Positions 9,605 through 21,067 of a stretch of 64,000 nt of DNA are shown piece by piece; positions within the stretch are counted from its first letter, which is position 1; every line of letters begins with the position of its first letter. The notes beneath the pieces are model-generated. The model saw only the letters and a program-made list of their open reading frames with translations, searched no databases and had not been told where the DNA came from. Source of the stretch: Aristolochia californica (Eukaryota; Streptophyta; Magnoliopsida; Piperales; Aristolochiaceae); the NCBI GenBank assembly GCA_029961685.1, contig JARWKL010000009.1:22563237-22627236 (forward strand), read 5' to 3'. Position numbers and translations under genes: made by a program.

Positions 9605-10700
9605 CCTTGGGGAAAGATCTTGTCCTCAAGCTTGTAAGTTGGGTAGACCTGTTTGAAGTTGGTCAGTTGTTCCCATGTAGCAGCTACTTGTTCGGTGTCC
9701 TTTCAATGGACTAGAAGCTCCCACTGGTCATTAATATGGTGGGCATGCAATACCTTAGCTGGAGTAAGAATAACCTGCCCATTGTCCATCGAAGGAGGTG
9801 ACGGGGTTGAAGTAGGAGGTGGACGTTGAAAGGGTTTACGTAAGGACACTATGGGGCACCAAGTTGATAGGTGACTAGCCTGACACTCGAATAATAGAGA
9901 AAGGCCCAAAGTACTTTGGAGAAAGTCTATGACGGTGTTGGCCAACTATTGATTGTTGGCGGTAAGGTTGGAGTCATAACCATACATAGTCTCCTTCCTT
10001 GTATGCGATATCCCGGTGTCCCTTGTCATAGAAGTCCTTCATACGAATTTGTGCTTTGAGGAGGCAAGCCAAAATATTACCTAGTCCCGTTCAATGAGTG
10101 TTTGATCAATAGAGTTCACTTGGGTGAAACCCGGAGTGTAAGAGAGAATCCGAGGAGGATCTCTTCCATATATAACGCTGAAGGGAGAAGACTGTAATGC
10201 GGTGTGGAAGGAAGTGTTGTAACAATATTCAGACCACGATAGCCATTTAACCCAATTTTTAGGACGATCACCCACTAGACATCGGTAATACAATTCCACG
10301 GTGCGGTTAATTACCTCTGTTTGGTCTTCTGTTTGAGGATGATTGGATGAGGAGAATTTCAACTTGGTGCCGCATAGACAAAAATTTTCCTGCCAAAAAG
10401 TGCTGGTAAAGACCGCCTCACAATCACTGACAATAAATTCGGGAAAGTCATGTAAACGAACAATATGCTCGAGAAATATGTGTGTCACTCTGGATGTTGT
10501 ATATGGGTGTGCCATGGGAATAAAGAAAGCATACTTGGAGAACCTATCCACCACCACAAATAATACCGATTTTCTGGAAGATTGTGGAAGACCTTCGACG
10601 AAATCCATAAAAATATCGGCCCACACTTGTGTAGAAAGTGCAAGAGGCTACGGAAGACCCGATGGACTTAAGTGTTCGTCCTTGTTACATTGACACACCA
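9605..10700 (-). pseudogene. Element C integrase and chromodomain-containing C terminus
   Basis: On the minus strand 10626-10081 encodes an integrase core: VVVDRFSKY (first catalytic Asp), an ISD-equivalent IVSDCEAVF (second Asp retained, usual SDRD changed), and QTEVINRTVE (Glu retained). Downstream 9945-9640 encodes the C-terminal segment ending near a chromodomain-like VLHAHHINDQWELLVH. Frames are interrupted between these blocks. In life this protein would insert the cDNA copy into chromatin; this copy is dead. Confidence 0.85.
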
Positions 10701-11149
10701 GAGTGGATGTTACATATACTGCAATGGAGGTCTTCATAGCCTGCCTATAGAAATTCGCTCAAATGCGATGCAGTGTTTTTTTTATGCCTTCATGAGTGTT
10801 GTCATGGTATGTAGAGATGATGGTTGAAACTAACTTTGAAGTGTGTGGTACATATAATTGTAATTTTTAGTAAATAAGAGAATCCTGAATGGCCCATCTA
10901 GAGTCCAGTGCCCCCTCTATAATTTGCTTGTGTATATTGAAAAGAATCATATTGTTGGCATTTTCCTCCTTTACCAAGTCTAATAGAATAAAAAGAGGAT
11001 GGCTGATAGCATAGAGAAGCGGCGGAGTCTTCCAAACATTGTGACAAGGCATCGGCCGCCTTGTTTAACCGCCCAACATTGTATTCTACTGTAAAGTCGA
11101 ATCCCATCAATTTACTGATCCAGTGTTGTTGAGGAGAAGTCGTGAGTCA

Positions 11150-12103
11150 CTACTCCAGCAAATATTTAAGACTGTAAGGATCAGAGAGAATGAGAAAGGC
11201 ATGGTCCCCTAAGTACTTTCTCCAATGTTGGACAACTTTTGCCAACCCGATTAACTCACGTTCATATACAGGCAATTTGTGATGTCGTACTGCCAACTGT
11301 CTGTTGAAATATGCAATAGGGTGAAATTGTTGCTGTAAAATGGACCCAATGCCCCCACTTGATGCGTCACACTCGATCTCAAATAAATCATCAAAATTCG
11401 GCAGTTGCAAAATTGGTGTGAATGCAAGATCTGATTTGAGATATGAGAAGGACTGTGATGCCTGATCATTCCAAATAAAAAAAAATTTCTTGAGGAGATT
11501 TGTCAGTGGTGCTGCTAACAATCCATAATTCTTGATAAATTTTCTATAATATCCTGCCAATCCCAAATCAGAGGTATTCATAGGTTGCGGCCAATCAACA
11601 ATGGCGTGAATTTTCTCAGAATCAACCGTGACCCCATCATGGGAAATAATATAGCAGAGATGTCGCAAATAAGAATTTAGATTTCTTTAAATATAATTGA
11701 TGTGCACATAACAATTGAAATACCAATCTTAAATGATCTAAATGTTGAGTTCTGCAATGGCTGTAAATGAGTATGTCATCAAAGAAAAAAAGTACAAATT
11801 TGGGGAGATAGTTGTTGAATACCTTGTTCATTAACACCTGGAATGTGGAGGGAGCGTTGGATAACCCAAATGGCATGACCACAAATTCAAAATGGCCGTG
11901 ATGAATATGGAAGGCAATTTCCTCGATGTCATCTGGATGCATACGAACTAGATGATATCTGGAGCGTAAGTCCAATCTGGTGAATATATATGACCCATGT
12001 AATTCATCTAGAAGCTCCTCCACCACAGGAATAGGGAACTTGTTTTTCACAGTTTGTGCATTTAAATCCCGATAATCGACACAAAATCGCCATGTACCAT
12101 CAT
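11150..12103 (-). pseudogene. Element C reverse transcriptase (3' part) and RNase H
   Basis: 12050-11637 contains [24 protein letters not shown] and the FFDDILIYS active-site motif. 11668-11150 carries the RT connection and RNase H region (ECDASSGG, PVYERELIGLAKVVQHW). Frames shift near 11640-11700. The 5' part of the RT lies at 16012-16190, separated by insertion A2. Confidence 0.88.
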
Positions 12104-12108
12104 GTTTC

Positions 12109-12509
12109 TGTTAGGTTCTTCCCGAGCCATGGATCGAGTCACCCTTTTTTCCTCTCTTCCCTCCATATTGAACCTTGACGCTGGAAGAGGATTCTTGTTT
12201 CTTGTACGTGGAATGATGGAAATAGGAATGGAATGATTGTGCTTTGAAGGAAGCTCGACCTAGACCTCTGAGGGAGAATCTGACCTGTTTAATTCTAATT
12301 TCTCAATACTTACTTTCCTTCACCTTGACCCCATAAATAGGGTTGAGGACGAAAATACAAAATAGACCCATGGGTCAATTGGTTCATGCCATATTACATC
12401 GAAACCAAACCAAACCAAACCAAACCAAATGGAATTACATTAAAAGTACATTGACATAATTTAATTCCTATGCCTGTGGATAAGTCGTGATGCTATGGAG
12501 TCCATAACA
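12109..12509 (-). repeat. 3' LTR of element A2
   Basis: 401 bp, plus-strand reading TGTTAGGTTCTTCCCG to GGAGTCCATAACA. Same family as 24018-24451 and 28957-29390. It is followed on its right by a purine tract (plus strand CACCCCCCCTCC). Confidence 0.92.
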
Positions 12510-12559
12510 TCACCCCCCCTCCTTGAGAAAGAGCTTGTCCTCAAGCTCGAAGTAGGGGT

Positions 12560-13092
12560 AGAGGGTTCGGAACACAGCTAATGGCTCCCATGTCATGTCA
12601 CTGGGATCAACATCCAGTGATCAGCATCAGCCCATTGCACTAGGATCTCCCAATCACCCTGAATGCGGCGAGCCTGTAACACCTGTGCTGGAGTAGAAAG
12701 GACACGTCCCTCATGTAGTGGGGGCAGAGGTGTGTGCAGCAAGGGAGAGTCACCTTGGAAGGTCTTCAGTTGGGATACGTGAAACACATTGTGAATCCTG
12801 GCCTCTGGCGGAAGCTACAAGCAGTAGGCAACTGTACCATTGCGGTCCATTACCTGAAAGGGACCATAATACTTCGGAGAGAGCTTGTGGTTTTTGGAGG
12901 CTGTCAGTGACAGCTGCTTGTACTGTTGGAGACGTAGCCATACATAATCTCCTGGAGAAAAGAAGACTTCTAGGTGCTTCTTATCATAATAAAACTTCAT
13001 AGTATTCTCGGCCTCTTGGAGATGAGTGCGCACCTTAGTGAGCAAGGTGTCTCTTTCTGCTAATGCTTGGTCCAAAGTGGCGACCTTGGAGT
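12560..13092 (-). pseudogene. Element A2 integrase C terminus and chromodomain
   Basis: 13090-12815 encodes ALAERDTLLTKVRTHLQEAE and SPGDYVWLRLQ, the gypsy integrase C-terminal module. 12787-12593 has MFHVSQLKTFQGD and VLQARRIQGDWEILVQWADA, a chromodomain-like tail. It is nearly the same as 28410-29005 of element A. The upstream integrase core is missing where the D LTR begins. Confidence 0.85.
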
Positions 13093-13491
13093 TGTTGCGG
13101 TCCCAGATCTGACATGTGGATTCTTTGGGAGGATCTGAGATCTGCCATGGGTTATGGGTCTTCCAAGCATTACCGTAGGGATAGTAGGAAGACATGGGGA
13201 AGACGAAGATCAATGGAGGATGGAAGAATACGTGGGTTTTTTAGGAAAACCCTAACCTCTTTCTCACCTCTGTACGCTAAATTTAACCTAATTCTTAATA
13301 CTTCAATACTTTCCTTTCTCATTACTCATACCGCTTAAATAGGGTTCACCCTGTTAGGCTTTAAGATAAATTATTAAAAAAATACCCCTATAAATAAAAT
13401 ATTCCAAAAATACCCCTGTGGCCTAAAACTGAAATAAATAAAGTAAATTAAAGAAAACAACTAAAATAATAATGTTATTGCATGCATAACA
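13093..13491 (-). repeat. LTR of a third gypsy element (family D)
   Basis: Plus-strand reading TGTTGCGGTCCCAGATC to TGCATGCATAACA (399 bp), followed by a purine tract on the minus strand (plus CCCCCCTTGG) and the usual 'GAGCTTGTCATCAAGCT' region of gypsy 3' ends. It is a 3' LTR of a minus element of which only ~100 bp of internal sequence remains. Confidence 0.78.
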
Positions 13492-13744
13492 TTATACCCC
13501 CCTTGGAAGATGAGCTTGTCATCAAGCTCGGAAGTAGTGTCTGTATGCCGACATCTCCACCGGTGTCAAAGTAGCATCCGCGATAACTAGCCCACCCCCC
13601 CCCCCCCCCCTTTTTTTGGCCTGGTCCGAGTTAACCTGTGTTGACTCCGGTCACCCCGATCCAGCACGTGACTCAGCTTCGTGCACAGATGAAATTTTCC
13701 TAACTGAAAAAAATTTGAATCAGCATCATCTTCTTCCTTCAGCG
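13492..13744. other. Family-D internal remnant with poly-C run
   Basis: About 100 bp of the D element's 3' internal end, then a poly-C tract at about 13594-13610 and unassigned sequence. No gene seen. Confidence 0.45.
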
Positions 13745-14090
13745 GAAATTTCGTCGATGGTTATCGGAAATTGGAATCCTACCGAATCATCTTGCCAATC
13801 CCAACGATAGCGGCCGTCGGTAAGTGAAAAAACCTTGTCGATAGCTGCTCCTTCCCTCAGGGCACCGACGAAGGCGGGCGACGGTCATCTTACGTCCACA
13901 CGGCTTCGAACAGGGCAGAAATTTCGCCGGAGGATCTTCGGAAATTGGGACCCTGCCATATCCTCCTGTCGATCCCAAACATAGCGGCCGTCGGTAAGTG
14001 CGGGAACCTTGTCAACAATTGTTCCTTTCCTCAGGGCACCGATGAAGGTGGGCGACGGTCGTCTTCCATCCACACGGCCCCGAACAGGGG
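13745..14090. repeat. GC-rich tandem duplication, 2 x ~174 bp
   Basis: Two copies share GAAATTTCG (13745, 13918), CGGCCGTCGGTAAGTG (13811, 13985), CAGGGCACCGA and GGCGACGGTC. The copies are diverged at many positions. Base composition is clearly richer in G+C than the surrounding gypsy sequence. The right end fuses directly into RT sequence. Confidence 0.88.
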
Positions 14091-15790
14091 GGAACGCTAT
14101 TTTCTCCACATCTGATGGATGAACTCGGATTTGATGGTAGCCAGATTTCAAATCGAGCTTGGTTAACATAATAGCACCATGTAACTCATCTAGCAACTCG
14201 TCCACCACTGGGATGGGAAATTTATCTTTAATGGTATGCGCATTGAGTTGCCTTTAATCCACACAAAACCTCCATGACTTATCATGCTTGTGGACCAGTA
14301 ATACCGGTGTGGAAAAAGGAGACCTGTTTGGCTGAATAATACACTGGGCTAGCATCTTCTGGCACTGCCTTTCAATCTCATTCTTCTGTAAGTGGGGGTA
14401 ATGATAAGGACACACCACTACAGGTTTAGTGCCCATTTTCAAATGGATACGGTGATCACAGTGCCTAATTGGCGGTAGAGCAAGTTCTTGAAAGATATCC
14501 TCAAAGTTTGTAAGTAATTGAGATAACTTACAGTTGGCCATGTTATGGACCTGAACAACCTGAAGTGCGTAGGGCTCTAGTGATTGGGTGCCATGCAATG
14601 TAATCTGACGGTGGTCCTCTGTAAAGGTCATGGTCAGAGCCTGAAAATCCCATAATATTGGCCCCAACAGTTGTAGCCATTTAATTCCCAGTACCAAATC
14701 AAAGCTAGATAGTGGAATCACTTGGAAATCTGAAATTAATGCGTGTCCCTCAATATCAAAGTGTGTGACTAGAGAGATGCCCACACTGGTAATTTTAACC
14801 CCATTGGCTACTGATACAGAAAGGCCAGTCTAGTGCTGGACTACTAACCCAAGTTGTTCTGCCGCTGGCTGATTGATGAAATTATGTGTACTGCCAGAGT
14901 CAACTAAAGCAAGTAATTGTAGATGATGTAACTGTGCTTTAACCTGCATGGTACTAGAGCTACGCAAACCAATCATGGCATGAAGGGAAATCTTCAGACC
15001 CTCTTGGTCTGTCTCCACAATCTCCTCCACTTGTAGTATGTCATCACCATCCTCCCATAGACATATACTGAATAATCTTTTGCATTGGTGACCTTGTACA
15101 TACTGTTCATCACAATTAAAACAAAGGCCCTTGGTCTTTCTCTGATCCATTTCCTGTCTATTCACTTTTTTGAAGTAAGGAGCAGGTGGAGTCGAGTTAG
15201 AACTGTCTGGCATGGGGCTGCACAGGCTCCAGAACGTGGAAGTCCATAATAAAGGGTTGGTGCAGTGGCATTGTGCCTTCCTAGCCAAGCTGGTTTTCTG
15301 ACCAGTGAATCTTTTAGAACACGCTGCTTATGGTCAATTGACCTGGCTAAATTCATAGCGTGGTCCAAATCTGTAGGACCATGTAATTCAACTTCCAGCC
15401 ACAGAGCTTCTGTCAAACCAGTAGTAAAAATATGAACATACTGGATGTGACTGACAAACTGATTAGCTCAGGCCAACCGTTCCTAGAAGGTCTTTTGATA
15501 GACCTCTAGTTATCCAGTCTGCTTATAATTGATTAATTCGCCCAACGGATTGCTACTAGCTGGAGGACCAAACCTCATCATGCAAGATTGTCTAAAGGTT
15601 GCCCAATCCTGAACCAATTGGTCATTTCGGAATTGGTGGTACCATAGAAACGCTTCATCGAGCATAGCGGCCAAATAAACTTTCTCATCCCAGGTGTTTT
15701 TTTATGATAAAAGAACTGATCACAATTGGTTAACCAAATCAAGGGGTCCTTAGACCCATCATATGTAGGAAAGTCTAGTTTTAAATACAT
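14091..15790 (-). pseudogene. Element A2 gag, protease and RT 5' part
   Basis: Minus-strand blocks run in order. Gag has LDFPTYDGSKDPLIWL (15790-15578). A zinc knuckle GLCFNCDEQYVQGHQCK lies near 15170-15090. Protease has VDSGSTHNFI (about 14900) and FDLVLGIKWLQLLGP. The start of RT reads WRFCVD then [17 protein letters not shown] (14208-14091). Stops and frameshifts separate the blocks. It is the same family as 21684-24017. Confidence 0.85.
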
Positions 15791-16006
15791 GTTTAATTCT
15801 TATTTCTCAATACTTACTTTCCTTCACCTTGACATCCCCGTAAATAGGGTTGAGGATGAAAATACAAAATAGACCCATGGGTCAATTGGTTCATGCCATA
15901 TTACATCTAAACCAAACCAAACCAAATGGAATTACATTAAAAATAAATTGACATAATTTAATTCCTATGCCTGTGGATAACTCGTGATGTTATGGAGTCC
16001 ATAACA
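15791..16006 (-). repeat. 5' LTR of element A2, truncated
   Basis: Only the U3-side half of the family-A LTR is present. The other half, the primer-binding site and the first part of gag are deleted, so the LTR runs straight into mid-gag at 15790. Confidence 0.85.
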
Positions 16007-16011
16007 GTTTC

Positions 16012-16626
16012 TTAACAAGGAGGATTGGTGACGAAAATGGTGAACAGCTGCTGCGAATAAGGCATTGTTGTAGCATGGCTTGGCATTGTCTTTCAATTTC
16101 ATCTTTCTGGAGGTGTGGGTACCGATAAGGTCGAACTACCACTACTTCGGAGCCTTGTTTTAAACATATCCTATGGTCACAGTGCCTCAAGGGAGGCAGC
16201 TCGGAGGGCTCTTGGAACTAGTATGAAAATTCATCTAGGAGATGTTCTATAGTGCTGTCTGGATTGTCCTGTGTGTCAAGTGTATGAATGTGATGTGGCT
16301 TGTCCACATGACTACCCTGTAATAGTACTTGTTGTCCGCCCTTTTCAAAAATCATAGTTAAAGCAGTAAAGTCCCATAAAATAGGGCCTAAGGTTTGAAA
16401 CCATTTAATACCCAATACCATATCGAACCCGCTAAAGGTATGACAAAAATTCTGGATGAAAGAAAGTCATACCGATTGAGTATTTTACTTTTTTGCGGAT
16501 GTTGTAGCTACGAACCTTTTCTCCATTGGAAACTGAAACAGTTGTTTTTGAGTGTTGAAGTATTTGTAGTTGAAGGTGTTGGGCAGCGGTTAAATTGAGA
16601 AAATTATGTGTACTTCCTGAATCCAC
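16012..16626 (-). pseudogene. Element C protease and RT 5' end
   Basis: 16626-16432 starts MDSGSTHNFLNLTAAQHL (retropepsin-type active site). 16421-16218 has VLGIKWFQTLGPILWDF. 16190-16012 has HCDHRICLKQGSEVV, PYRYPHLQKDEIERQC and SPFSSPILLVKK, the entry of the gypsy RT domain. The reading then stops at the A2 target site. Confidence 0.87.
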
Positions 16627-16745
16627 AAGGCTGACAAGGTCCTAGTCCATCACCCGAGTCCGGACATGCATAGTTTTGGCGGATTTCTAGCCTGTAATGG
16701 CATGCAAATAATTTCTAGTGCATCTTCCTTAGTAGGATCATCAAT

Positions 16746-17860
16746 CTATTGTGGTTCTGTGATTTCATCGACCTCTAACCAGAACAACCTTTTACACTGA
16801 TGGCATGCCCTGTATGGTTCATCATAGTTGTAACATAAGTTCTTTGCCCTATGGTTAGCCATCTCCAAACTAGTTAATTTTTTAATATACTGGGCGGGTG
16901 GGTTGTTGGGCCATGTATCTGCTGCAAGAGTATGCATGGGATTATTTCTGACCTGTTTCCCTACTGGGAAAGTGTTGGTGTGTTGGGTAGTGTTGCGCCT
17001 CCCTCGCCAACTATTGGAAGTGTTTTGGTCCCCTTGCCAAGCTGTCATTTTGTTTTGAACTTTTTGCCGAGTTTCCAGTGTGCAAGCTAGATTCATTGCT
17101 CGAGCAAAGTCAGCAGGTGCGTAGAGCTCCACCTCTAACCTTAATGACTCATTAAGGCCTGCTGTAAATAAATTGACCTGCTGGTCTATGCGAACCATCC
17201 GACTGGCTCGTGCCAATTTTTCTTGGAACTGTTTTTGATATAGTTCCACTGGGCCAGTTTTTTCGTAACAACACCAAATCCCCCAAGGGGTTACTGAAGC
17301 CTGGAGGACCAAACAGTATAGTGTATAATTCCTTAAACTCTTCCCAAACCAGCACCAATCTATCCAACTCTACTCGATGAAACCAGAGTTGTACTTCATC
17401 AAGCATGTGGAAAGTGGCCAATCCCACCTTATCAATTTCTTATGTTCTTTGTTGGGTAAAAGAAATTTCGCACCTATGTAACCAAATCAAGGGGATGTCG
17501 GACCCATTAAAAGTATGGAAATCAAGTTTTGTATACCTTGGTACAATACCTCCTCATTGGTTGAAATTTCCCGTCTGGGCAGGAAAGGCAATGCGCCCTA
17601 CAAACTGGTCTCCCCCTCTATTGTGTGAGTTGTCCTCTTCTCTTTGTTCCAGGGTTGAGTTCCTTCCAGCTGTCATATTTTCCATCATCCCAGAAAGCCA
17701 ATCGATCTGGAGATTCATATTTTGGAGTTGTACCAACTGCTCCATGATTAGAGCAATTTTTTTGTCAATCTCTGCCTGCGCCAGCTGCCCTCTGATCACC
17801 ACTTCTTTTAACTTACTAATGTTGTTCTCCACCGTGTTACCCTTCTCTGATAACACATTA
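16746..17860 (-). pseudogene. Element C gag with primer-binding site
   Basis: The Gag start is near 17877-17554 (coiled-coil-like QLAQAEIDKKIALIMEQLVQ). A core follows with ATFHMLDEVQLWFHRVELD (17427-17152). The C-terminal part has a degenerate zinc knuckle (KNLCYNYDEPYRACHQCK, second Cys replaced by Tyr). Frameshifts occur at about 17290 and 17500. The long plus-strand frame over 17405-17992 is its antisense shadow. Confidence 0.85.
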
Positions 17861-18593
17861 TTATGGTCCCTAGCCATGGATCGAGTAATTCAGTGTGGGA
17901 TTGATGAATCCAGCACTCTAATAGAGTTTTTTGCTCTCAGTAAAGATGAAAAAAGTCTCTTTTCTTTACAGCTTGGTTGTTGTTCTCGGTAAGGGTTGAG
18001 AAACCCCTTGCTGCTCTTTGATAGTAGAGGGATTAGCCTGGCTGCTCACTGCTGGATTAGATTAGGACCCTTCTTAGTTTGTGTTGATACTCACGGCTGA
18101 GAGGGGTAAGGGATTCCTAACCCTACTGCTCTCTGTATAGGGTTGAGAAGCCCCAAACTTTCTCGGAAAGAGAGGAACCCTCTCTTACTGTTGTGGACAA
18201 ATGAGAGGCTATAGCCTCTAGTTGTGCTCAAAAAATGGGAACTAACTCCCTCGGTTTTGGTAAGATCAAGATAAAACATAAATCAAGAGAGAAAGAAAAA
18301 AAATCAAGTTCAAGAGGGAACTTGTACTTGGAGCTCATCAAAGAGACCTCCCAAACCCTATTTAACCTAATCCAATGCTTGCCTTTCTTCCATTCCTTTA
18401 ACCTCTAAATAAGTTTTGACGTCACTAGAGTTTAGGGCTAAAAATGACAATTCTGCCCCTACGGCATGTACCCTTACATACTTAATGAAAAACTATACTT
18501 AAAAGCAATATAAAATATGAAAGTAAAATTAATTAACTCAGTGAGTCATTGACGCCTCCTTGGTTCACTCAGTGACCTATTGAGTCCTCAACA
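17859..18593 (-). repeat. 5' LTR of element C
   Basis: 735 bp, plus-strand reading TATTATGGTCCCTAGCC to TTGAGTCCTCAACA. It is the partner of 8849-9564. Confidence 0.88.
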
Positions 18594-19146
18594 CGAGCTC
18601 GAGCTCGAGCTCGAACTCAGTTAATATTATTGGGTTTGAGCTCGATTAAAATTTTAGGCTCGAGGTTGGGCTCAGCTCAAGCTCGAGTTTGATATATTTT
18701 AATCAAGCCCACCTCAAACATAGGTACATTTGGGCTCGGCTCGACTTTATGCCACCCCTAACACGAGGCATCGGCATTCCATGTCATCAAATTCACTCCA
18801 ACCGGTCTGGAACCACGTCCACCATCTTTGTCTCTCAGTCTTCAGTGACGAGCCTGGTAATCTTCTGGAGATTCCTTTCTCTCGTGAAAATAGAAGGGAG
18901 GAGAAGGGGTAGATGATGAGAAGGGAAAGAACTCTGTTTGGTGAACGTAATTTGCTCTATTACTCGGTATCTATCTTGTAGCCATCAGATTCTTTTGCAT
19001 TTACTTATCTCCATATCGTGTCATGCTAGAAGTCATATTGCTCTCACCTTGGCCATCGATCACAGTTTGATTAGAGCAGAAGTTCATTGCTCTCAATCTG
19101 CTCGAACAGTATTCCGAGTTATTACTATTTCCAAAACTGGTCAGGA
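18594..19146. other. CTCGAG-rich repeat and unassigned sequence between elements C and B
   Basis: 18594-18615 is a run of GAGCTC/CTCGAG units, and similar GGCTCGAGG/GGGCTCGG phrases continue to about 18750. The rest has open frames without a recognisable domain. Element C appears to have inserted into this CTCGAG-rich repeat. Confidence 0.5.
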
Positions 19147-19505
19147 TGTTATGGTCCCTGGTCATGGATCTTGTAACACGAAGTTGTGGGAAAGAATCCA
19201 GTGTTGGGTCCTAACAATTTAGAACAAGAAGAGAAGAGATAAAGCAGGTTCATTGAAGGGAACCTGGACCTTTGGGTTTGTTGAGGAGAACTTCAATCCT
19301 TGGTTTAGGTAAATCAAGACTTAACATTTTCCATTCCTTACACCCCCTAAGTAGGGTTCACGCTAACAAGGTTCAAGAGCAATTACAGATATCCCCTTCC
19401 AAGGTACTTAACTTGAAAAGTAACTTAACTTAATGACTAAGTAACTTAATGATGACTCAACCACGACACCTCTGAATGACTTGGCCAACTATTGAGTCCA
19501 AAACA
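19147..19505 (-). repeat. 3' LTR of element B (359 bp)
   Basis: Plus-strand reading TGTTATGGTCCCTGGTC to TTGAGTCCAAAACA, followed by a purine tract on the minus strand (plus TTTTCCCCTCCTTTGAGG). It is the partner of 29663-30004. Confidence 0.88.
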
Positions 19506-20741
19506 TTTTCCCCTCCTTTGAGGATGAGCTTGTCCACAAGCTTGAATTCGGGGTAGCCCTGCTTGAAGTTTTCTAAGCTTTCCAAAGTAGCTGCTGGTGG
19601 TTCCGTGTCGGTCCACGAGACAAGAATCTCCCATTGGGCATTAATAAGTCGGGCAAACAATATAGAGGCTTGAGAAAGGATAACTCGTCCGTCATCCACC
19701 AGAGGAAGGAAAGGAGTTGGTGGTGTTGCACCTTTAAATGGTTTAAGGATGGATACATGAAAGACATCGTGAAGCCTGGCATGGGTTGGACTGTGTAGCT
19801 GCTAAGAAACCTATCCAAATCACTTGAGGATAAAAATGGCCCAAAGTACCTGGGGGACAGTTTATGGTGCTGCTGGCCAGCAAGGGAGTGTTGGCGGTGA
19901 GGTTGCAACTGTAGCCATACATAGTCACCAGCATTGTAAGTGATGTCCCGGTGACCCTTGTCATAGAACTCCTTCATATGAGCTTGGGCCTTTTGGAGAT
20001 GACCAGTAATAACTTGTAGCATCTGCTCAAGGCCAAGGAAGGCCTGATCAATGGCTTTAACTCTGGTGAAGCCCTGAGTATAAGAGAGAAGGTGGGGTGG
20101 ATCTCAGCCATATAGAACTCGGAATGGAATGGCTGCAAGGTTGTGTGGAATGATGTGTTATAGAAATATTCTGCCCATAGTAGCCATTCAACCCATTGTT
20201 TAGGTCGATCACCCACAAAACACTGTAATAACATCTCCATTGTGCAGTTAACTACCACAGTATGGCCATCGGTTTGTGGATGATAGGTGGAGAAGTTCAA
20301 CTTGGTGCCACACAGCCAAAAAAGTTCCCTCCAAAAATGGTTGATAAAGACCGCATCCCGATCACTAATAATAGATTCTAGAATCCCATGTAACCGTACA
20401 ATGTTCTCGAGGAATACTTGTGCCACTCTAGAGGTCGTATAGGGGTGTGTCATTGGAATAAAGTGAGCATACTTGGAGAATCGATCAACTACCACAAATA
20501 ACAATGATTTTCTAGACATCTTGGGAAGACCATCCACAAAATCCATAGAGATATCAGCCAAAACTTGTGTAGGGAGGGCGAGTGGTTGGAGGACGCCTAT
20601 TGGACTCAAGTGTTGAACCTTGTTGCGTTGACAAACTTGGCAAGCTATCACGTATTCAGAAATGGTTGTCTACATGGCCTTCTAATAAAAGTCATATCGA
20701 ATGTGATGCAACATTTTCTGGATTCCCTCATGGGCACTATC
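19506..20741 (-). pseudogene. Element B integrase and chromodomain
   Basis: 20651-19974 has the HHCC-like CQVCQRNK entry, VVVDRFSKY, IISDRDAVF and DGHTVVVNC. The Glu of the DDE triad is replaced by Val, so this integrase copy cannot be catalytic. 19990-19740 has the SPRYFGPF module, and 19699-19457 a chromodomain-like tail (INAQWEILVSWTD, YPEFKLVDKLILKGG). The 5' side starts at GATAG (complement of 20737-20741), the TRIM1 target duplication. Confidence 0.87.
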
Positions 20742-21067
20742 TGTTATGGTCCTGGGTTTAAGTACCTATGTCTTCCGCTCCTAATAGGCCGGTGTTTTGG
20801 GTAGTATTGGCTAGGTGCTTAACATTTGGTATTAGAGCTAGCGCTGCGTCCCGACTTCAAATCCCGACACCCCCAAAAATGGATGCGGGTGGTCACGTGC
20901 CTGGACTGACCCGGGTTCGACCCTGCTCCGGTTGCTCTGTTGTGGTAGCCTCTGCGGTCGTCGGCTCAAGGAAGGGTGGGGTACTATTATGGTCCTGGGG
21001 TTAAGTACCTATGTCTTCCGCTCCTAACAGGCCGGTCTTTTGGGTAGTATTGGCTAGGTGCTTAACA
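20742..21067 (+). mobile_element. TRIM1, 83-bp LTRs
   Basis: LTRs 20742-20824 and 20985-21067, primer-binding site TTTGGTATTAGAGC after the first, and a purine tract AAGGAAGGGTGGGG before the second. The LTR lacks 15 bp present in the 98-bp version. The left flank is CTATC (20737-20741) and the right flank ATAAA (21068-21072), so there is no duplication at this site. The matching partners are at the other TRIM (27282-27286 and 27612-27616). Confidence 0.93.

Larger units (their letters stand above)
12109..16006 (-). mobile_element. Nested chromovirus A2 inserted in element C
   Basis: Family-A LTR sequence at both ends (12109-12509 full, 15791-16006 truncated) and an exact 5-bp target duplication GTTTC at 12104-12108 and 16007-16011. 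This shows insertion into the RT of element C. Inside, the minus-strand order is broken. gag-protease-RT (15790-14091) belongs to family A, and the integrase end and chromodomain (13092-12560) also fit family A. The middle is replaced by a third element's LTR (13093-13491) and a GC-rich tandem repeat. Confidence 0.9.
8849..18593 (-). mobile_element. Ty3/gypsy chromovirus, element C, with a nested insertion
   Basis: Two related LTRs (8849-9564, 17859-18593) bound a minus-strand gag-protease-RT-RNase H-integrase-chromodomain order, typical of plant chromoviruses. The element is 9.7 kb as it stands, and about 5.85 kb without the nested element A2 (12109-16006), which splits its RT. A primer-binding site (TGTTATCAGAG, minus strand, about 17848-17858) lies inside the right LTR, and a purine tract expanded to a long C run (plus strand, 9573-9600) lies inside the left LTR. 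No exact target duplication is visible. All coding parts are broken. Confidence 0.9.

Noticed and set aside
17405..17992. 195-codon plus-strand frame
   Set aside because: Antisense shadow of element C gag and its primer-site region.
8844..18598. Target duplication for element C
   Set aside because: The left flank (AAGCG region) and right flank (CGAGC) do not match exactly; CTCGAG-rich sequence makes partial matches meaningless.
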